DNA of 64,000 bases from Algimonas arctica (GCF_014652695.1 NZ_BMZH01000005.1:1-64000); one strand, 5' to 3'; numbered from the stretch's first letter, positions 53,343 to 63,078 are shown. Numbers and translations are program-made. The notes: a model not told the origin generated them from the letters alone.

Positions 53343-53476
53343 CGGTCTATCCTTGAAAATACTCTCGGGTTTTGAACGCCCAGCATCTCACAAAGGGATT
53401 AAATCTCTGACACCGAGGCGTTAACTCCGCGCTAGGCACGCTCTGTTCCAGACTGGGATTAAACCGTAATTCGAGA

Positions 53477-55234
53477 CTAAGTCGACCGCCCGCGCGCCGC
53501 AGCGTAAATCGCAAACAATATAGTCAGCCCGCCCGTAATTGCCGCCGCCGTGACGGCTGTTGGCCCCCATGTGGAGAGCATTTGCGTTGCACCGCGACCG
53601 ATTAAAACGGCACTCGCGCCCACGAGTAATGCCCCTAATGCGATTGGAATCCACATTCCGCCGCCAGATTTCTTAGCCTGCTTTTCACTCGCCTGACGTT
53701 CAAGATAACGCATTGCGTTTTCAATCGGATCCCCTTCAGGATCAAAGACAGGGTTTTCCGGGTCACGACTGGCGCGAATGACATCATCCGCGGCCAGATC
53801 ATCAATGACCAGCATGTCACCTGTCTCTGCAACGGTGTCAGGCTGGATCGTATCGACCGACACCGGATCAGCGGCGATAGGGCCCTCTAAAACTAGTTCC
53901 CGTTTCGGGAAGGACACAAGATTTGATCTCGAGCTATCATCCACTTGGTCCAATAAAAGCTCGTCCACGGTTTTAGCCTTAATCTCACGCTCTGTTTGCA
54001 CAGGCTGGAGCAAAGATGTCGGCAGAGATTCGAGCGTTTTTTCTTTCGTCTCCACCTCGTCAGAATCGAGCAAGGCGCTCAACCGGTCACCGAGTGACGT
54101 CGCGGCGGATGAGATAGCCGATGAATTTTGGTCATCCTCAGCGTCAGACTTTACGACATCTGACATATCATCAGCCTCGACATGATCAGCCTCATCTTGC
54201 GCGATCATGTCAATTTCGGCTGAGGGAATTAGAGCGGAAATGTCCAATTCGGTCTCATCCAATTCGTCATCATCTTCGTCCGCGTTGAGTAAGTCATCAA
54301 AAGCGTCGTCGTCCGCCAACAGATCATCGTCATATTCGTCATCGTCATCTTCGTCATCTTCGTCGGCATTGTCATCTTCGTCAGACACCGCCTCATCAAT
54401 CAACACGTCTTCATCTTCGAATGCGTCTTCAGTCGCAAAATCGGAGTCATCGGCGTCAACATCATTATCGGCAAAGTCGATCTCTTCGAGTTCGAGATCG
54501 TCATCATCCATGCTCTCGACGTCATCATCTGCGTGACGGTCGACGTCATCCAAAGTCTCATCGAGCTTGTCCGTCCGCGCGGCGAGACCGGACAAAGAAA
54601 GAATATCGACGGGTGTTTCAACAGGATCAACCCGTTCTGCGTTGATGATATTCGCCGCATCAATCACGCCGGTGGCGGTGGCGGCTGTCACTTTGGGCAA
54701 TCCATCATCCGTGGGGCCGAACGGAGCCGTGCTGTCTGGCCGAGGTTGTAACATAGCGCTAGGGGCCGGAACGGCGGGTTCATTGCGCAAGAAAAGAGAT
54801 TTTTCGGCTGTCCGGCGACGCATCAAAGCATCAACGACATAGGTTTTGCCGTTAACGGTCGCCTTACGCCACACATCAAAGCCATTGGCTGCATCAAGCA
54901 CGCGGCCATTATTCATCGCCCGAACAATGTCGGACGCGCGAAAGGCGTCGATGCCAATATTAAAGGCGAGCGAGCACAGCGCATCGAATTGGCCTTGGCT
55001 TAGCGGCGCGTGAACTTCATCATTCACAACCTCTTCGATGGGTTCCAAGTCGTCGAGCAATTGCTCTTCTGCATCGGCACGGGACATATGGACCGGGTCA
55101 TCGTCTGTTTTTAGTCGATGACCGTAACCCACGACGCGGGTTCCCGTCACAAGCGTGCGGTCGTCTGGGCGATAGCCCTCAAACGCCTTGATCAGGCGAA
55201 GACCAGTATCGGATATTGCCAATGTTCGTGTCAT
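53477..55234 (-). CDS. spmX: SpmX-like polarity factor: inactive lysozyme-like domain, acidic region, two C-terminal helices
   Basis: The product has 585 residues from ATG 55234. Residues 1-155 are a GH24 muramidase domain (LRLIKAFEGYRP, VVGYGHRL, LCSLAFNIGIDAF). Glu19 is kept, but an ungapped alignment with phage P22-type lysozyme places Leu28 where the catalytic Asp should be and Val34 at the Thr. Residues about 200-400 are extremely rich in Asp and Glu. Two hydrophobic helices end the protein (WIPIALGALLVGASAVLIG; TAVTAAAITGGLTILFAIYA). This is the SpmX plan of Caulobacter and relatives, where the protein marks the stalked pole and recruits the histidine kinase DivJ. The acidic region is longer than in Caulobacter SpmX (431 residues in total). 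Confidence 0.88.
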   Translation of the reverse strand: MTRTLAISDTGLRLIKAFEGYRPDDRTLVTGTRVVGYGHRLKTDDDPVHMSRADAEEQLLDDLEPIEEVVNDEVHAPLSQGQFDALCSLAFNIGIDAFRASDIVRAMNNGRVLDAANGFDVWRKATVNGKTYVVDALMRRRTAEKSLFLRNEPAVPAPSAMLQPRPDSTAPFGPTDDGLPKVTAATATGVIDAANIINAERVDPVETPVDILSLSGLAARTDKLDETLDDVDRHADDDVESMDDDDLELEEIDFADNDVDADDSDFATEDAFEDEDVLIDEAVSDEDDNADEDDEDDDDEYDDDLLADDDAFDDLLNADEDDDELDETELDISALIPSAEIDMIAQDEADHVEADDMSDVVKSDAEDDQNSSAISSAATSLGDRLSALLDSDEVETKEKTLESLPTSLLQPVQTEREIKAKTVDELLLDQVDDSSRSNLVSFPKRELVLEGPIAADPVSVDTIQPDTVAETGDMLVIDDLAADDVIRASRDPENPVFDPEGDPIENAMRYLERQASEKQAKKSGGGMWIPIALGALLVGASAVLIGRGATQMLSTWGPTAVTAAAITGGLTILFAIYAAARGRST

Positions 55235-55364
55235 AAATACACTCTTGCTCGGTTCACCCGATCCAAGTTGCAAGGGTTATGCCGATTCCCCTGACAGGAG
55301 AGACCCACCGACATTCATGGTTAGCCATTCGTTAACGCAGAGCGCCCTGCAACGCAAAAGGGGG

Positions 55365-56744
55365 CTAGAGCAGGATCAAGGCCGCAAAGCCGAGGAAGGC
55401 CGCAAAGCCGACCACATCCGTCACTGTGGTCACAAAGACAGAACTGCTGACCGCAGGGTCGGCGCCGGCGCGCTTTAATCCCAGCGGGATCAAAATACCG
55501 GCCAAACCCGCCAACACATGATTGATAATCATAGCGGCGAAGGCCACGCCAGCCAGTCGCCAGTCTTTAAACCAAACATAAGCAATCCCGGCCATCGCCA
55601 CGGCGAAGATAATGCCGATAATCAGGGCGGATACGCCCTCACGCCGGATCGCGCGCCACGCTGTCGCCGACGTCAGGTCCCGCTCAGAGAGGCCGCGCAC
55701 GGCAACGGTCAGCGCCTGCGTGCCGGCATTGCCGCCCATAGAGGCAACAATTGGCATTAAAACGGCGAGCGCGACAATTTGTTCAATCGCATAGTCAAAT
55801 CGCGCGATGACCAAGGAGGCCAGGATCGCTGTGCCCAAATTAATCAACAACCAAGGCGCGCGAGATTTGACCGTTTCAAACGCTGTATCTGTGATCCCCG
55901 CTTCCGAGACACCGGCCAGCGCAAGAATATCTTCCTTGTTTTCATCTTGGATAATTTCCAAAATATCATCGACGGTCATCATCCCGACCATCCGGCCATC
56001 CGCATTCACGACGGGGGCGGAAATCAGGTGATATTTTTCGAATAAATAAGCGGCGTCTTCCTGATCAAGATTTTGGTCAATCGTGACCAGCTTTTCTTTC
56101 ATCAAGGACGCGAGTGTGGTCGTGCGTGACTTTCGGATCAATTTTGAGAGAGGCACATACCCGATCGGGCGCAGGCGCGGATCGACGACATAAACATTGT
56201 AAAAAACGTCCGGCAGATCTTCACCAGTTTCGCGCATATGATCAAGCGTATCGCCGACCGTCCAAAACTCTGGCGCGGACACAAATTCGCGCTGCATGAG
56301 ACGACCGATAGTCTCATCATCAAAAGCCAGCGACGCTTCGACTTCGGCGCGCTCAAGGGGCTGCATCGCCCCCAGCACATCTTCGCGCTGGGCGTCCTCC
56401 ATCTCCTCCATAATCTGGGTGACGTCATCACTGTCCAACTCGGTCAGCGCATTGGCAATGAGGTGCGGTTCCAGCAAGAGCAGAACATCCTCAACAACAT
56501 CATCATCGAGTTCAGCGAGAAGCTCACCCGTAATCAATTCCGGCGCGCGTTCGATTAAAGTCGCGCGTTGCGCGTCTGTCAGTTCTTCGACAAAATCAGA
56601 GAAATCTGCCGGATGCAGGGCTTCGAGCCGGACCCGAACTTCTGCGTCACTCGACAGATCAAGCGCCGACACAATCGGGTTTTCCGCCTCATAATCGCTG
56701 GAAAAGCCATCTTGTTGTTCGAGGAGATTAGGCGTGTTGGACAT
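55365..56744 (-). CDS. mgtE: MgtE magnesium transporter
   Basis: The 459-residue product has the N domain of helical repeats (RVRLEALHPADFSDFVEEL), two CBS domains (about 135-260: VVDPRLRPIGYVPLSKLIRK, ISAPVVNADGRMVGMMTVDD), a connecting helix and five membrane helices, with the pore motif PIVASMGGNAGTQALTV. It is a Mg2+-gated channel that closes when cytoplasmic Mg2+ binds the CBS and N domains. The gene stands alone; the divergent prepilin-peptidase gene begins 104 bases away. Confidence 0.95.
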   Translation of the reverse strand: MSNTPNLLEQQDGFSSDYEAENPIVSALDLSSDAEVRVRLEALHPADFSDFVEELTDAQRATLIERAPELITGELLAELDDDVVEDVLLLLEPHLIANALTELDSDDVTQIMEEMEDAQREDVLGAMQPLERAEVEASLAFDDETIGRLMQREFVSAPEFWTVGDTLDHMRETGEDLPDVFYNVYVVDPRLRPIGYVPLSKLIRKSRTTTLASLMKEKLVTIDQNLDQEDAAYLFEKYHLISAPVVNADGRMVGMMTVDDILEIIQDENKEDILALAGVSEAGITDTAFETVKSRAPWLLINLGTAILASLVIARFDYAIEQIVALAVLMPIVASMGGNAGTQALTVAVRGLSERDLTSATAWRAIRREGVSALIIGIIFAVAMAGIAYVWFKDWRLAGVAFAAMIINHVLAGLAGILIPLGLKRAGADPAVSSSVFVTTVTDVVGFAAFLGFAALILL

Positions 56745-56848
56745 GCGTGACTCCTTTGAAGAACGGGGCGATTCACTGAATGGAAGACAGGGCGCCTATG
56801 ACCGATTTTGCTGCTTCCGTCCAAAGGCTTTTCGGATAAAGCTGACCC

Positions 56849-57295
56849 ATGTTCACAACCGTCACATTTCTGAGCGGAATTATCTTAATCGTGGCCCTTA
56901 TCCAATTGGCGCGGATCGATTGGGCGACACACCGCTTGCCCAATCTCATTACTTTGCCGTTGCTTGCCGCCGGGCTCGTCTGGGCCTTTGGAACAGTCGA
57001 TGATTTTTATATCCATCTGCTGGGCGCGGCCTTGGGCTATGGCGTCTTCTGGGCCGTCGAAGTCATCTACCGCCTCATTCGAAAACGCGACGGGCTCGGG
57101 CGGGGCGATGCCAAGCTCTTGGCCGTGGGCGGCGCGTGGTGCGGCGCGTGGGCGCTCCCGATTATTGTCCTGATCGCCAGCCTCGCGGCGCTCGCCTATG
57201 TCCTGCCAAAAAGCGATCGGCAGTGCCGTATCGCGTTCGGCCCGTTCTTGGCCATCGGCATTGGCATTGTCTGGTTATCGCAACAATTGTTTTAG
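56849..57295 (+). CDS. Short A24-type prepilin peptidase (CpaA/GspO C-domain only)
   Basis: The 148-residue product is hydrophobic with about five helices. The two catalytic aspartates lie in ARIDWATHRLPN and DGLGRGDAKLLA (GxGDxK-type motif). It lacks the N-terminal methyltransferase domain of full-length GspO/PilD, like CpaA/TadV. It cleaves class III leader peptides of pseudopilins or Flp pilins at the membrane. It converges on the leftward T2SS genes with a one-base gap, so a role in processing the pseudopilins of that system is plausible. Confidence 0.85.
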   Translation: MFTTVTFLSGIILIVALIQLARIDWATHRLPNLITLPLLAAGLVWAFGTVDDFYIHLLGAALGYGVFWAVEVIYRLIRKRDGLGRGDAKLLAVGGAWCGAWALPIIVLIASLAALAYVLPKSDRQCRIAFGPFLAIGIGIVWLSQQLF

Positions 57296-57296
57296 A

Positions 57297-57773
57297 CTAA
57301 AATAATCCCGCTGACTGATCCGGGGTTTGACAGCTCCGCAAGATCACGAGCGGACGCACGCGGGTATAGCCATCGTCTAGCACTTGCGTCACCCGCGCTT
57401 GCGGGTAGCGCGTTCCGGCAATCAATTGTTCCGCCGCGCCCAAGGTCAGTTTGAGCGAGCCATAATCCACGCTTGGAAACGGCCCCACTGGTGTCAGAGT
57501 TTTGGTCACGCCATCAGAAGACAAGTAGAGCGCCTGCTTGGCTGTCGTGAAAAACACAAATGTCGGGCGGATCGACGTGTCCCACCCGAATAACCCGCAC
57601 TCTCCGGGAGTAAGCGTTTGCGCGGGCAGTCCAACAGCCGGTTGTGGAGACGCAAGAACCGCATTGACGCGTGGATCAGGGTCTTTCGTGGTCGAGCACG
57701 CCACTAAGGCCAAAGAGAGGCTCAGCCCGCTGACGCCGCGGACAATGGCAGTCACCGTAAAACGACGCCCCAT
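57297..57773 (-). CDS. Lipoprotein encoded after gspN
   Basis: The start is ATG 57773 overlapping the gspN stop (TAATG), giving 158 residues. The signal with lipobox LSLALVACS is followed by TTKDPDP. The mature part has QTLTPGECGLFGWDTS, FVFFTTAKQALYLSSDG and ends in RPLVILRSCQT. I do not recognise the family, although the central strand resembles small periplasmic beta-proteins. Tight coupling with gspN and its lipoprotein nature make a pilotin or secretin-accessory role an attractive guess. Confidence 0.7.
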   Translation of the reverse strand: MGRRFTVTAIVRGVSGLSLSLALVACSTTKDPDPRVNAVLASPQPAVGLPAQTLTPGECGLFGWDTSIRPTFVFFTTAKQALYLSSDGVTKTLTPVGPFPSVDYGSLKLTLGAAEQLIAGTRYPQARVTQVLDDGYTRVRPLVILRSCQTPDQSAGLF

Positions 57774-58450
57774 TAACGCCATCGCCCTTGCTCAGACAGG
57801 CGGTAGTCGCCATTTTCAGCTGGATTGAACCCGAACAAGGTCAATATATTCCCTGCCGCCGGATCCGTTGTCGATACTGTGACGTTCGATTGGTACACAC
57901 CGTCTAAACCCGTGATGACTGTTGCGAGCACAGTTTCTGTACCGGCCTCGCCGCGCAAACGCACACGCAACCGACCGTCCGAACAATCCACAGGCCCGGA
58001 GAGTTCTGGCCCCGCCCATTCGAAGCGCGCGCGATTCGCCGCAAGAATATCCGTCGATGCCGTTCCAGTTGCCGAAGCACAGACCCCATCTTTGATGACC
58101 GCTTCCGCGACCCGAAGGGATATCCGGCCTGACAAGCCAGACAACCGCGCATCGTTCATCGGCAAGCGCGCAACGGGCATCGACAAAATCAGATTGTCTA
58201 TTCCCGTCGGGCTTACTGTCCCCGACAAAGTCACATCGCCCGGGGCCGATAGGAAACTGAGGTTTCCGAACCCGCCTTTAACCGCGACAGTCCCGAGCAA
58301 AGGCACATCTTCGACTTGTCCGTCCCAGATTGTCCCGGACAAAGTCCCAACGTCTGCGGGCAAGGCGGCCCCGACCCATGACAGCGGGAAGTGCCGGATC
58401 AGCGAAACCAATCCCGCCAAAACAGCCAATATGATCAGAATTAGGCGCAT
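57773..58450 (-). CDS. gspN: Type II secretion system protein N
   Basis: The product has 225 residues: one N-terminal membrane helix (LILIILAVLAGLVSLIRHFP), then a periplasmic all-beta region with LSWVGAALPADVGTLSGTIW, which is the GspN signature, and TGIDNLILSMPVARLPM. GspN is an accessory inner-membrane protein of some type II systems, related in fold to AsmA-like proteins. It lies eight bases after gspD and overlaps the lipoprotein gene. Family length is about 230-250. Confidence 0.85.
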   Translation of the reverse strand: MRLILIILAVLAGLVSLIRHFPLSWVGAALPADVGTLSGTIWDGQVEDVPLLGTVAVKGGFGNLSFLSAPGDVTLSGTVSPTGIDNLILSMPVARLPMNDARLSGLSGRISLRVAEAVIKDGVCASATGTASTDILAANRARFEWAGPELSGPVDCSDGRLRVRLRGEAGTETVLATVITGLDGVYQSNVTVSTTDPAAGNILTLFGFNPAENGDYRLSEQGRWR

Positions 58451-58458
58451 CTTAGCCC

Positions 58459-60363
58459 CTACTCTTCCGGACTGGGACCAACAGGCAAGAGGCCCGTCGT
58501 GACAGGTTCAATGAGAATATCGTCGATCTTCGACGTTGTCCGTCCACTTTGATTCATATCTTCCAAACGCATCCGGTTGAGGCGGCTTTGCGTCAACGGT
58601 CGCGCGTCCTCCGCATTGCGGATGATCGTCGGGCGCAAAAACACCATCAAATTGGTCTTGGTGCGTGTCTTGCCCTCGGATCTGAAAGCCCTGCCGATGA
58701 GTGGGAGATCACCGAAGAAAGGAACTTTTTCGATATCGATCTGCTCATCGTCCTGCAGCAACCCGCCCAATACGATAATTTCGCCGTCATTGGCCAAAAC
58801 GGTTGTTTCAATCTGGCGCTTGTTGGTGACAAAGTCGCCGGCTGCCGATGTCAGAACACCCGCGATCGAGCTGACTTCCTGACTGATTTCCAAACGGATT
58901 ACATCGCCATCAGAAATTTGGGGCGTGACGTCCAGTTGGATGCCGACTTCTTTGCGCTCAAACGTGCGGAAAGGATTGAGATTACTCGACCCCAATGTCT
59001 CGCCCGTTGTAATCGGGATTTCCTGCCCGACCAAAAACGTCGCGGATTGGTTATCGAGTGTTGTGACGAACGGCGTGGAGAGAACATTGCTATCATCATC
59101 CGTCTCGACGGCATTGAGGATTGCGCCGAACAACACGTCACCACTTTGCCCTCCAATGCCAAGTGTGCCGCCGCCAAGCCCTGTCAAACTCGCGAGCGCG
59201 GCCGCTTGCGTCGCGTCATCAACAGTTTGACCTGTCGCGCCTAACGCCCCGGCCAGCGACAATAAACTCGGCGCGCTGCGTGTGTAATTGGTCGAAATCA
59301 GCGGGATGGTTCGTCCAGATGTATCACCAAGGGCAAACTGAACTCCCAATTCCTTTGCGGCAACATCAGAGATTTCGACGATCAGGGCTTCAACCAGCAC
59401 TTGAGGACGACGAACATCAAGACGTCGGATCAATCCGGATAATTCGGCCTGTGTTTCCCCGTCCGCAGAGATAACAAGTGTATTGGACCCGACATCATAG
59501 CCCACGGTTGGCAGTGGCTGCCCATCGCGCGCGTAGCTGGGAAGAAGCCCCGCGAGTAAGTCCAATAGGTCTGACCCGTTGGCAAAGCGCAAGGGCACGA
59601 CGCTGATCGCGCCGCGCGGGGTGACGCTGCCCCGATCCATCGTCAAGAGTAGCGCCCGCAAGCGTACCATCTCGTCCGGACTGGACTCGATCAACAGCGA
59701 ATTGGTCGCGGGCATCGCGACGATTTTATAAGGCGCAGTCTGACCACCCAGCGCGGTCAGCGCCTCTTGTGCATCAACCACAGAAAGCTGGCTTAATTGT
59801 ATGATTTCGCGCGCGACATTGGAGCTTTCCATCGCCGCTGCAATTTCGCGGGCCTTGCGGAGGTTTTCCGGAAAATCGGTCACGACCAATACACGGCCAT
59901 TCGGATTGGCCGTCACCTGCCCTTGACTATGCATGACAGGTTTAATCAAGCGTGCGGCAGAGGCCGCATCCGCATCGCGTAACTTAATAATGGCCGTGCT
60001 CATCTGCCCCGATACGCCATTAGCCGTTGTGAGCGGGGCATCTTGGGCGCTCCCCTGCAACAGGGTGACCCGGTATTCGCCGTTGGGTGTACGGATCAAT
60101 GTGTAGCCATGCACCCGCAGCACTTCTTTAAACACCGTGAAAACTTCGTTCTCATTGAGCGTCTTTTCGCTACTGATCGTGACTTTGCCCTGAACGCGCG
60201 GATCAACCAAAAACGTCCGACCTGTGACCACGGCAACATCGTCAATAAAGTCGCGAATATCGGCTTCCTGCAAGCTGATTATGTGATCATCAGCCGCCCA
60301 AACTGTTGCCACGGGCAAGACCGAGAAGGCCGCGCCGAGTAAAAGCGTGCGGAAAAGATTCAT
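58459..60363 (-). CDS. gspD: Type II secretion system secretin
   Basis: The product has 634 residues with signal peptide (LLLGAAFSVLPVATVWA). Domains in order: N0 (ISLQEADIRDFIDDVAVVTG), N1-N3 repeats (about 100-320; VRLRALLLTMDRGSVTPRG), secretin domain with GLGGGTLGIGGQSGDVLFGA, VGQEIPITTGETLGSSNLNP and VPFFGDLPLIGRAFRSEGKT, and C-terminal S-like tail (NRMRLEDMNQ). It forms the outer-membrane gate. Its ATG overlaps the gspC stop (ATGA), so gspC-gspD-gspN-lipoprotein is one operon. Confidence 0.95.
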   Translation of the reverse strand: MNLFRTLLLGAAFSVLPVATVWAADDHIISLQEADIRDFIDDVAVVTGRTFLVDPRVQGKVTISSEKTLNENEVFTVFKEVLRVHGYTLIRTPNGEYRVTLLQGSAQDAPLTTANGVSGQMSTAIIKLRDADAASAARLIKPVMHSQGQVTANPNGRVLVVTDFPENLRKAREIAAAMESSNVAREIIQLSQLSVVDAQEALTALGGQTAPYKIVAMPATNSLLIESSPDEMVRLRALLLTMDRGSVTPRGAISVVPLRFANGSDLLDLLAGLLPSYARDGQPLPTVGYDVGSNTLVISADGETQAELSGLIRRLDVRRPQVLVEALIVEISDVAAKELGVQFALGDTSGRTIPLISTNYTRSAPSLLSLAGALGATGQTVDDATQAAALASLTGLGGGTLGIGGQSGDVLFGAILNAVETDDDSNVLSTPFVTTLDNQSATFLVGQEIPITTGETLGSSNLNPFRTFERKEVGIQLDVTPQISDGDVIRLEISQEVSSIAGVLTSAAGDFVTNKRQIETTVLANDGEIIVLGGLLQDDEQIDIEKVPFFGDLPLIGRAFRSEGKTRTKTNLMVFLRPTIIRNAEDARPLTQSRLNRMRLEDMNQSGRTTSKIDDILIEPVTTGLLPVGPSPEE

Positions 60364-61208
60364 GAGGAAGATCCAATCGTGATCGTCATAGTCTGGCCGT
60401 CGCGAATGAGGTCAACCGTCACGGGTTGTCCCGAACCGGCACTCCGACGCAAAGCCCCAATATCCGGGAGTCCGCTGACAACGCTCTGACCCGCGAACCG
60501 GGTAATTATATCGCCGTCCCGTAGGCCGAAGGCTGACAAATCAACCGCCGATGTACGCGGCTTTACCATGACCCCATTGCGGGTCATGTCGAGATCAAAG
60601 CTAGGGATGATCTGGATTTGCGAGAGCAGTGCCGTGGCATCCGCAGAGCGAATAGTTTGCAATCCTGAACGCGGCGACGATGCGGCACTTTGAGAACTCG
60701 ACGCTCTGTTGCGTGCGGCTTTCGCATCCTCCGTCGTCAACCGTTGCGTCTGGCCATTCACGTCAATCAGCGCGTGGCTTGGAAAGACTCCCCGAAGGAA
60801 AACACCTGGCATGATTTCTTCGCCAATATAGACATTATCCTCTTGCCCATCCGGCGTGCGAATAAAAGCCGTTCCGTTTTCCCCAGAACGCAAACCCTTC
60901 AATTGTAAATTGAGCGTGGTTTCGGGCGCATCATCCCCCGTATCGACGGAAACAACCGTTTCACCGACAGAATCACCTGCAGCGAAAGGATTATACGTAA
61001 AATCATAGGTTCGTGTGGCCACGGCACTGACCGGGGCAGGACCCGCGACTAAAACAGGGGTCCACAGGCTTGACGGCGCGCTGAGGGCCAAAATCAGCCG
61101 CACCAGCAACCAGACGGCCAAAATTGTAAACGCCGCGAGTAACCCTCGACGCATCCAAAGCAGCGTCGGCGCTGACTTTATGGTCATATCTGTTGGCCGC
61201 CCGGTCAT
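60360..61208 (-). CDS. gspC: Type II secretion system protein C
   Basis: The product has 282 residues: a cytoplasmic start, one helix (GLLAAFTILAVWLLVRLILA), a homology region (LQLKGLRSGENGTAFIRTPD; YIGEEIMPGVFLRGVFPSHA), a Ser/Ala linker, and a C-terminal PDZ domain (FGLRDGDIITRFAGQSVVSG). GspC links the inner-membrane assembly to the secretin. GGGAG lies 11 bases before ATG 61208, a long gap; ATG 61187 is an alternative. Other T2SS genes (gspE to gspM) are not in this window. Confidence 0.92.
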   Translation of the reverse strand: MTGRPTDMTIKSAPTLLWMRRGLLAAFTILAVWLLVRLILALSAPSSLWTPVLVAGPAPVSAVATRTYDFTYNPFAAGDSVGETVVSVDTGDDAPETTLNLQLKGLRSGENGTAFIRTPDGQEDNVYIGEEIMPGVFLRGVFPSHALIDVNGQTQRLTTEDAKAARNRASSSQSAASSPRSGLQTIRSADATALLSQIQIIPSFDLDMTRNGVMVKPRTSAVDLSAFGLRDGDIITRFAGQSVVSGLPDIGALRRSAGSGQPVTVDLIRDGQTMTITIGSSS

Positions 61209-61499
61209 CCGTTACGCAACTCCCTTTTTTCAGGATCGAATCTAATATCATCCCCCGTAGACTGGCCCGCTCTAGCGCGCCTTTGCGAATGGTTTAAGAC
61301 AGTCACTGCCGTTTCCCTCCACCCGAATGCGTTTGCAGGCCTTCCGCGCCACTGTCCACATTTCGTCTCAGAGCACCCCAATCGCATATTGCCTTTCCGA
61401 ACAGCCTTCACTTACGCTCTCTATCACGTCTATAGCGCGACCACCTGAACGACAGGCATACCCCTGCATGAAAAGTTGGCCAGTGTTGGAGAGTTGGAC

Positions 61500-62387
61500 A
61501 TGAGCGATAATTTAATCGATGGAAAACAGGTTGCCGCCCGATTGCGCGCCGCTGTTGGCCTTGCCGTAAGCCAACTTTTGATCACGCCAACGCTCGCCGT
61601 TGTGCTTGTCGGCGACGATCCCGCCAGCCACGTCTATGTTCGCAATAAGATTAAATTCACCAAAGAAGCCGGTATGCGCAGTTTAGAACATCGCTTACCG
61701 GCGGATGTCTCTGAAGCCGAGGTCGTTGCCACCGTCCGCGCCCTAAACGTCGACCCCGATGTTGATGGCATTCTCGTTCAACTTCCCCTTCCCGCGCATA
61801 TTAACAGCGACCGTGTCATTGCCGAAATTAATCCCGACAAAGATGTCGATGGCCTGACCGAAACCAGTGCCGGACGGCTCCTGTTGGGACAACCGGGCCT
61901 TCGCCCCTGCACCCCGACAGGTTGCGTCATCCTCGCCAAAGAGACCTTGGGCGATTTATCCGGTAAACATTGCGTCGTCATCGGGCGGTCCATTCTCGTC
62001 GGTAAGCCCGCCGCTCTGCTGTTTTTAGAACAGAATTGCACCGTCACGCTGGCCCACTCCCGGACTGAAAACCTCTCCGCCGTCTGCCGAGGCGCTGACA
62101 TTTTGGTCCCGGCCGTGGGCCGACCCAATATGGTCAAGGCCGATTGGATCAAGGCGGGAGCTTGCGTCATTGATGTCGGGATAAATCGGATTGATGATGC
62201 GTCGCGTAAATCGGGCACCCGCCTGGTCGGGGATGTTGATTTCGCGGATGCGGTCCCTGTCGCCGGCGCGATTACGCCTGTTCCCGGTGGCGTCGGCCCG
62301 ATGACAATCGCTTGTCTGCTGCGCAATACTGTGCTGGCCGCCTGCGCCCGTCGCGGGTTGGACATGCCGGATAATCTCGCACTTTAA
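61500..62387 (+). CDS. folD: Bifunctional methylene-THF dehydrogenase/methenyl-THF cyclohydrolase
   Basis: The start is ATG 61500 with GGAGAG six bases upstream, giving 295 residues. Motifs are [20 protein letters not shown] (catalytic Lys and Tyr), [50 protein letters not shown] and [15 protein letters not shown]. It interconverts one-carbon folates with NADP. The 267-base gap before it (61209-61475) holds no gene that I can see. A hairpin overlaps its stop codon. Confidence 0.96.
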   Translation: MSDNLIDGKQVAARLRAAVGLAVSQLLITPTLAVVLVGDDPASHVYVRNKIKFTKEAGMRSLEHRLPADVSEAEVVATVRALNVDPDVDGILVQLPLPAHINSDRVIAEINPDKDVDGLTETSAGRLLLGQPGLRPCTPTGCVILAKETLGDLSGKHCVVIGRSILVGKPAALLFLEQNCTVTLAHSRTENLSAVCRGADILVPAVGRPNMVKADWIKAGACVIDVGINRIDDASRKSGTRLVGDVDFADAVPVAGAITPVPGGVGPMTIACLLRNTVLAACARRGLDMPDNLAL

Positions 62388-62414
62388 GGCAACACCTCAC
62401 AGTTTGCCTTATTT
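62385..62414 (+). terminator. Probable terminator overlapping the folD stop codon
   Basis: TAAGGCAA (62385-62392) and TTGCCTTA (62404-62411) are perfect complements with an 11-base loop, followed by TTT. The first three bases are the folD stop codon. The T run is short, so termination may be partial. Confidence 0.5.
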
Positions 62415-62512
62415 CGGCCATCAGCACTACGAAACCCTAATCTATTCAGAAAGAACGCCTTTACGAGGCCGACGTTTGTTGAGTGTCCAATCATTAAATA
62501 GGAGATACGGAC

Positions 62513-62968
62513 ATGACACAGACAAATTTGAAATCCCTCATCGCCGGGACTATTCTGGCGACAACTGTTTCATCCTTCGCACTCGCACAAGATGTGACCG
62601 TTTCGCATGATACAGACGCGACACTGACGCCGCCTGCTAACGCTCAACAGGATGCCGCCACGAAGGCTGAAATCGAGACCGACGCCCAGATCGCAGTCGA
62701 TGAAGGTGTGACATTCGAGTCCAATGAAGACGTTATGGGCGCCATCGAAACTGATGACAGTTATAATCCTGATTGGTCGACAGACATTGCAATCCCTGAG
62801 AATAATCCCTCAGAAGCAACGGAAAAGTTTGAAACTGATAGCGATGTTTTGACTAACGGTGAATTTGACGCCGACATTGATGAGACCGAAATAGCGTTAG
62901 AAACGCCAGATCTGGACCTTGATGTAGATGTTGACGCAAAGTCAGACTTCGATGCGCCCCCTGAATAA
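62513..62968 (+). CDS. Secreted, strongly acidic small protein of unknown function
   Basis: The 151-residue product has a clear signal peptide (LKSLIAGTILATTVSSFALAQ). The mature 126 residues are rich in Asp, Glu and Thr, end in alternating acidic-hydrophobic residues (PDLDLDVDVDAKSDFDAPPE), and contain no cysteine. AGGAG lies eight bases before the ATG. It has its own terminator at 62995. I know no family; the composition suggests an unstructured periplasmic or outer-surface, possibly cation-binding, protein. Confidence 0.72.
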   Translation: MTQTNLKSLIAGTILATTVSSFALAQDVTVSHDTDATLTPPANAQQDAATKAEIETDAQIAVDEGVTFESNEDVMGAIETDDSYNPDWSTDIAIPENNPSEATEKFETDSDVLTNGEFDADIDETEIALETPDLDLDVDVDAKSDFDAPPE

Positions 62969-62994
62969 GATCTTCACGTCGTAAATAGAGAAAG

Positions 62995-63017
62995 GTTCGC
63001 TTCGGCGGACTTTTTTT
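62995..63017 (+). terminator. Intrinsic terminator with TTCG loop
   Basis: GTTCGC (62995-63000), loop TTCG and GCGGAC (63005-63010, one G-T pair) are followed by seven T. It closes the acidic-protein gene at 62513-62968. Confidence 0.8.
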
Positions 63018-63078
63018 GTGAGTTAAAACCATAGCATGGCCCTACCTTTGCCCAAATTCGGTCCCATTTGACCCCGAT

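Noticed and set aside
54207-54536. A Ser-rich 109-codon frame on the plus strand
   Set aside because: It is the complement of the Asp/Glu codons in the acidic domain of spmX; its repetitive serine content is a direct result.
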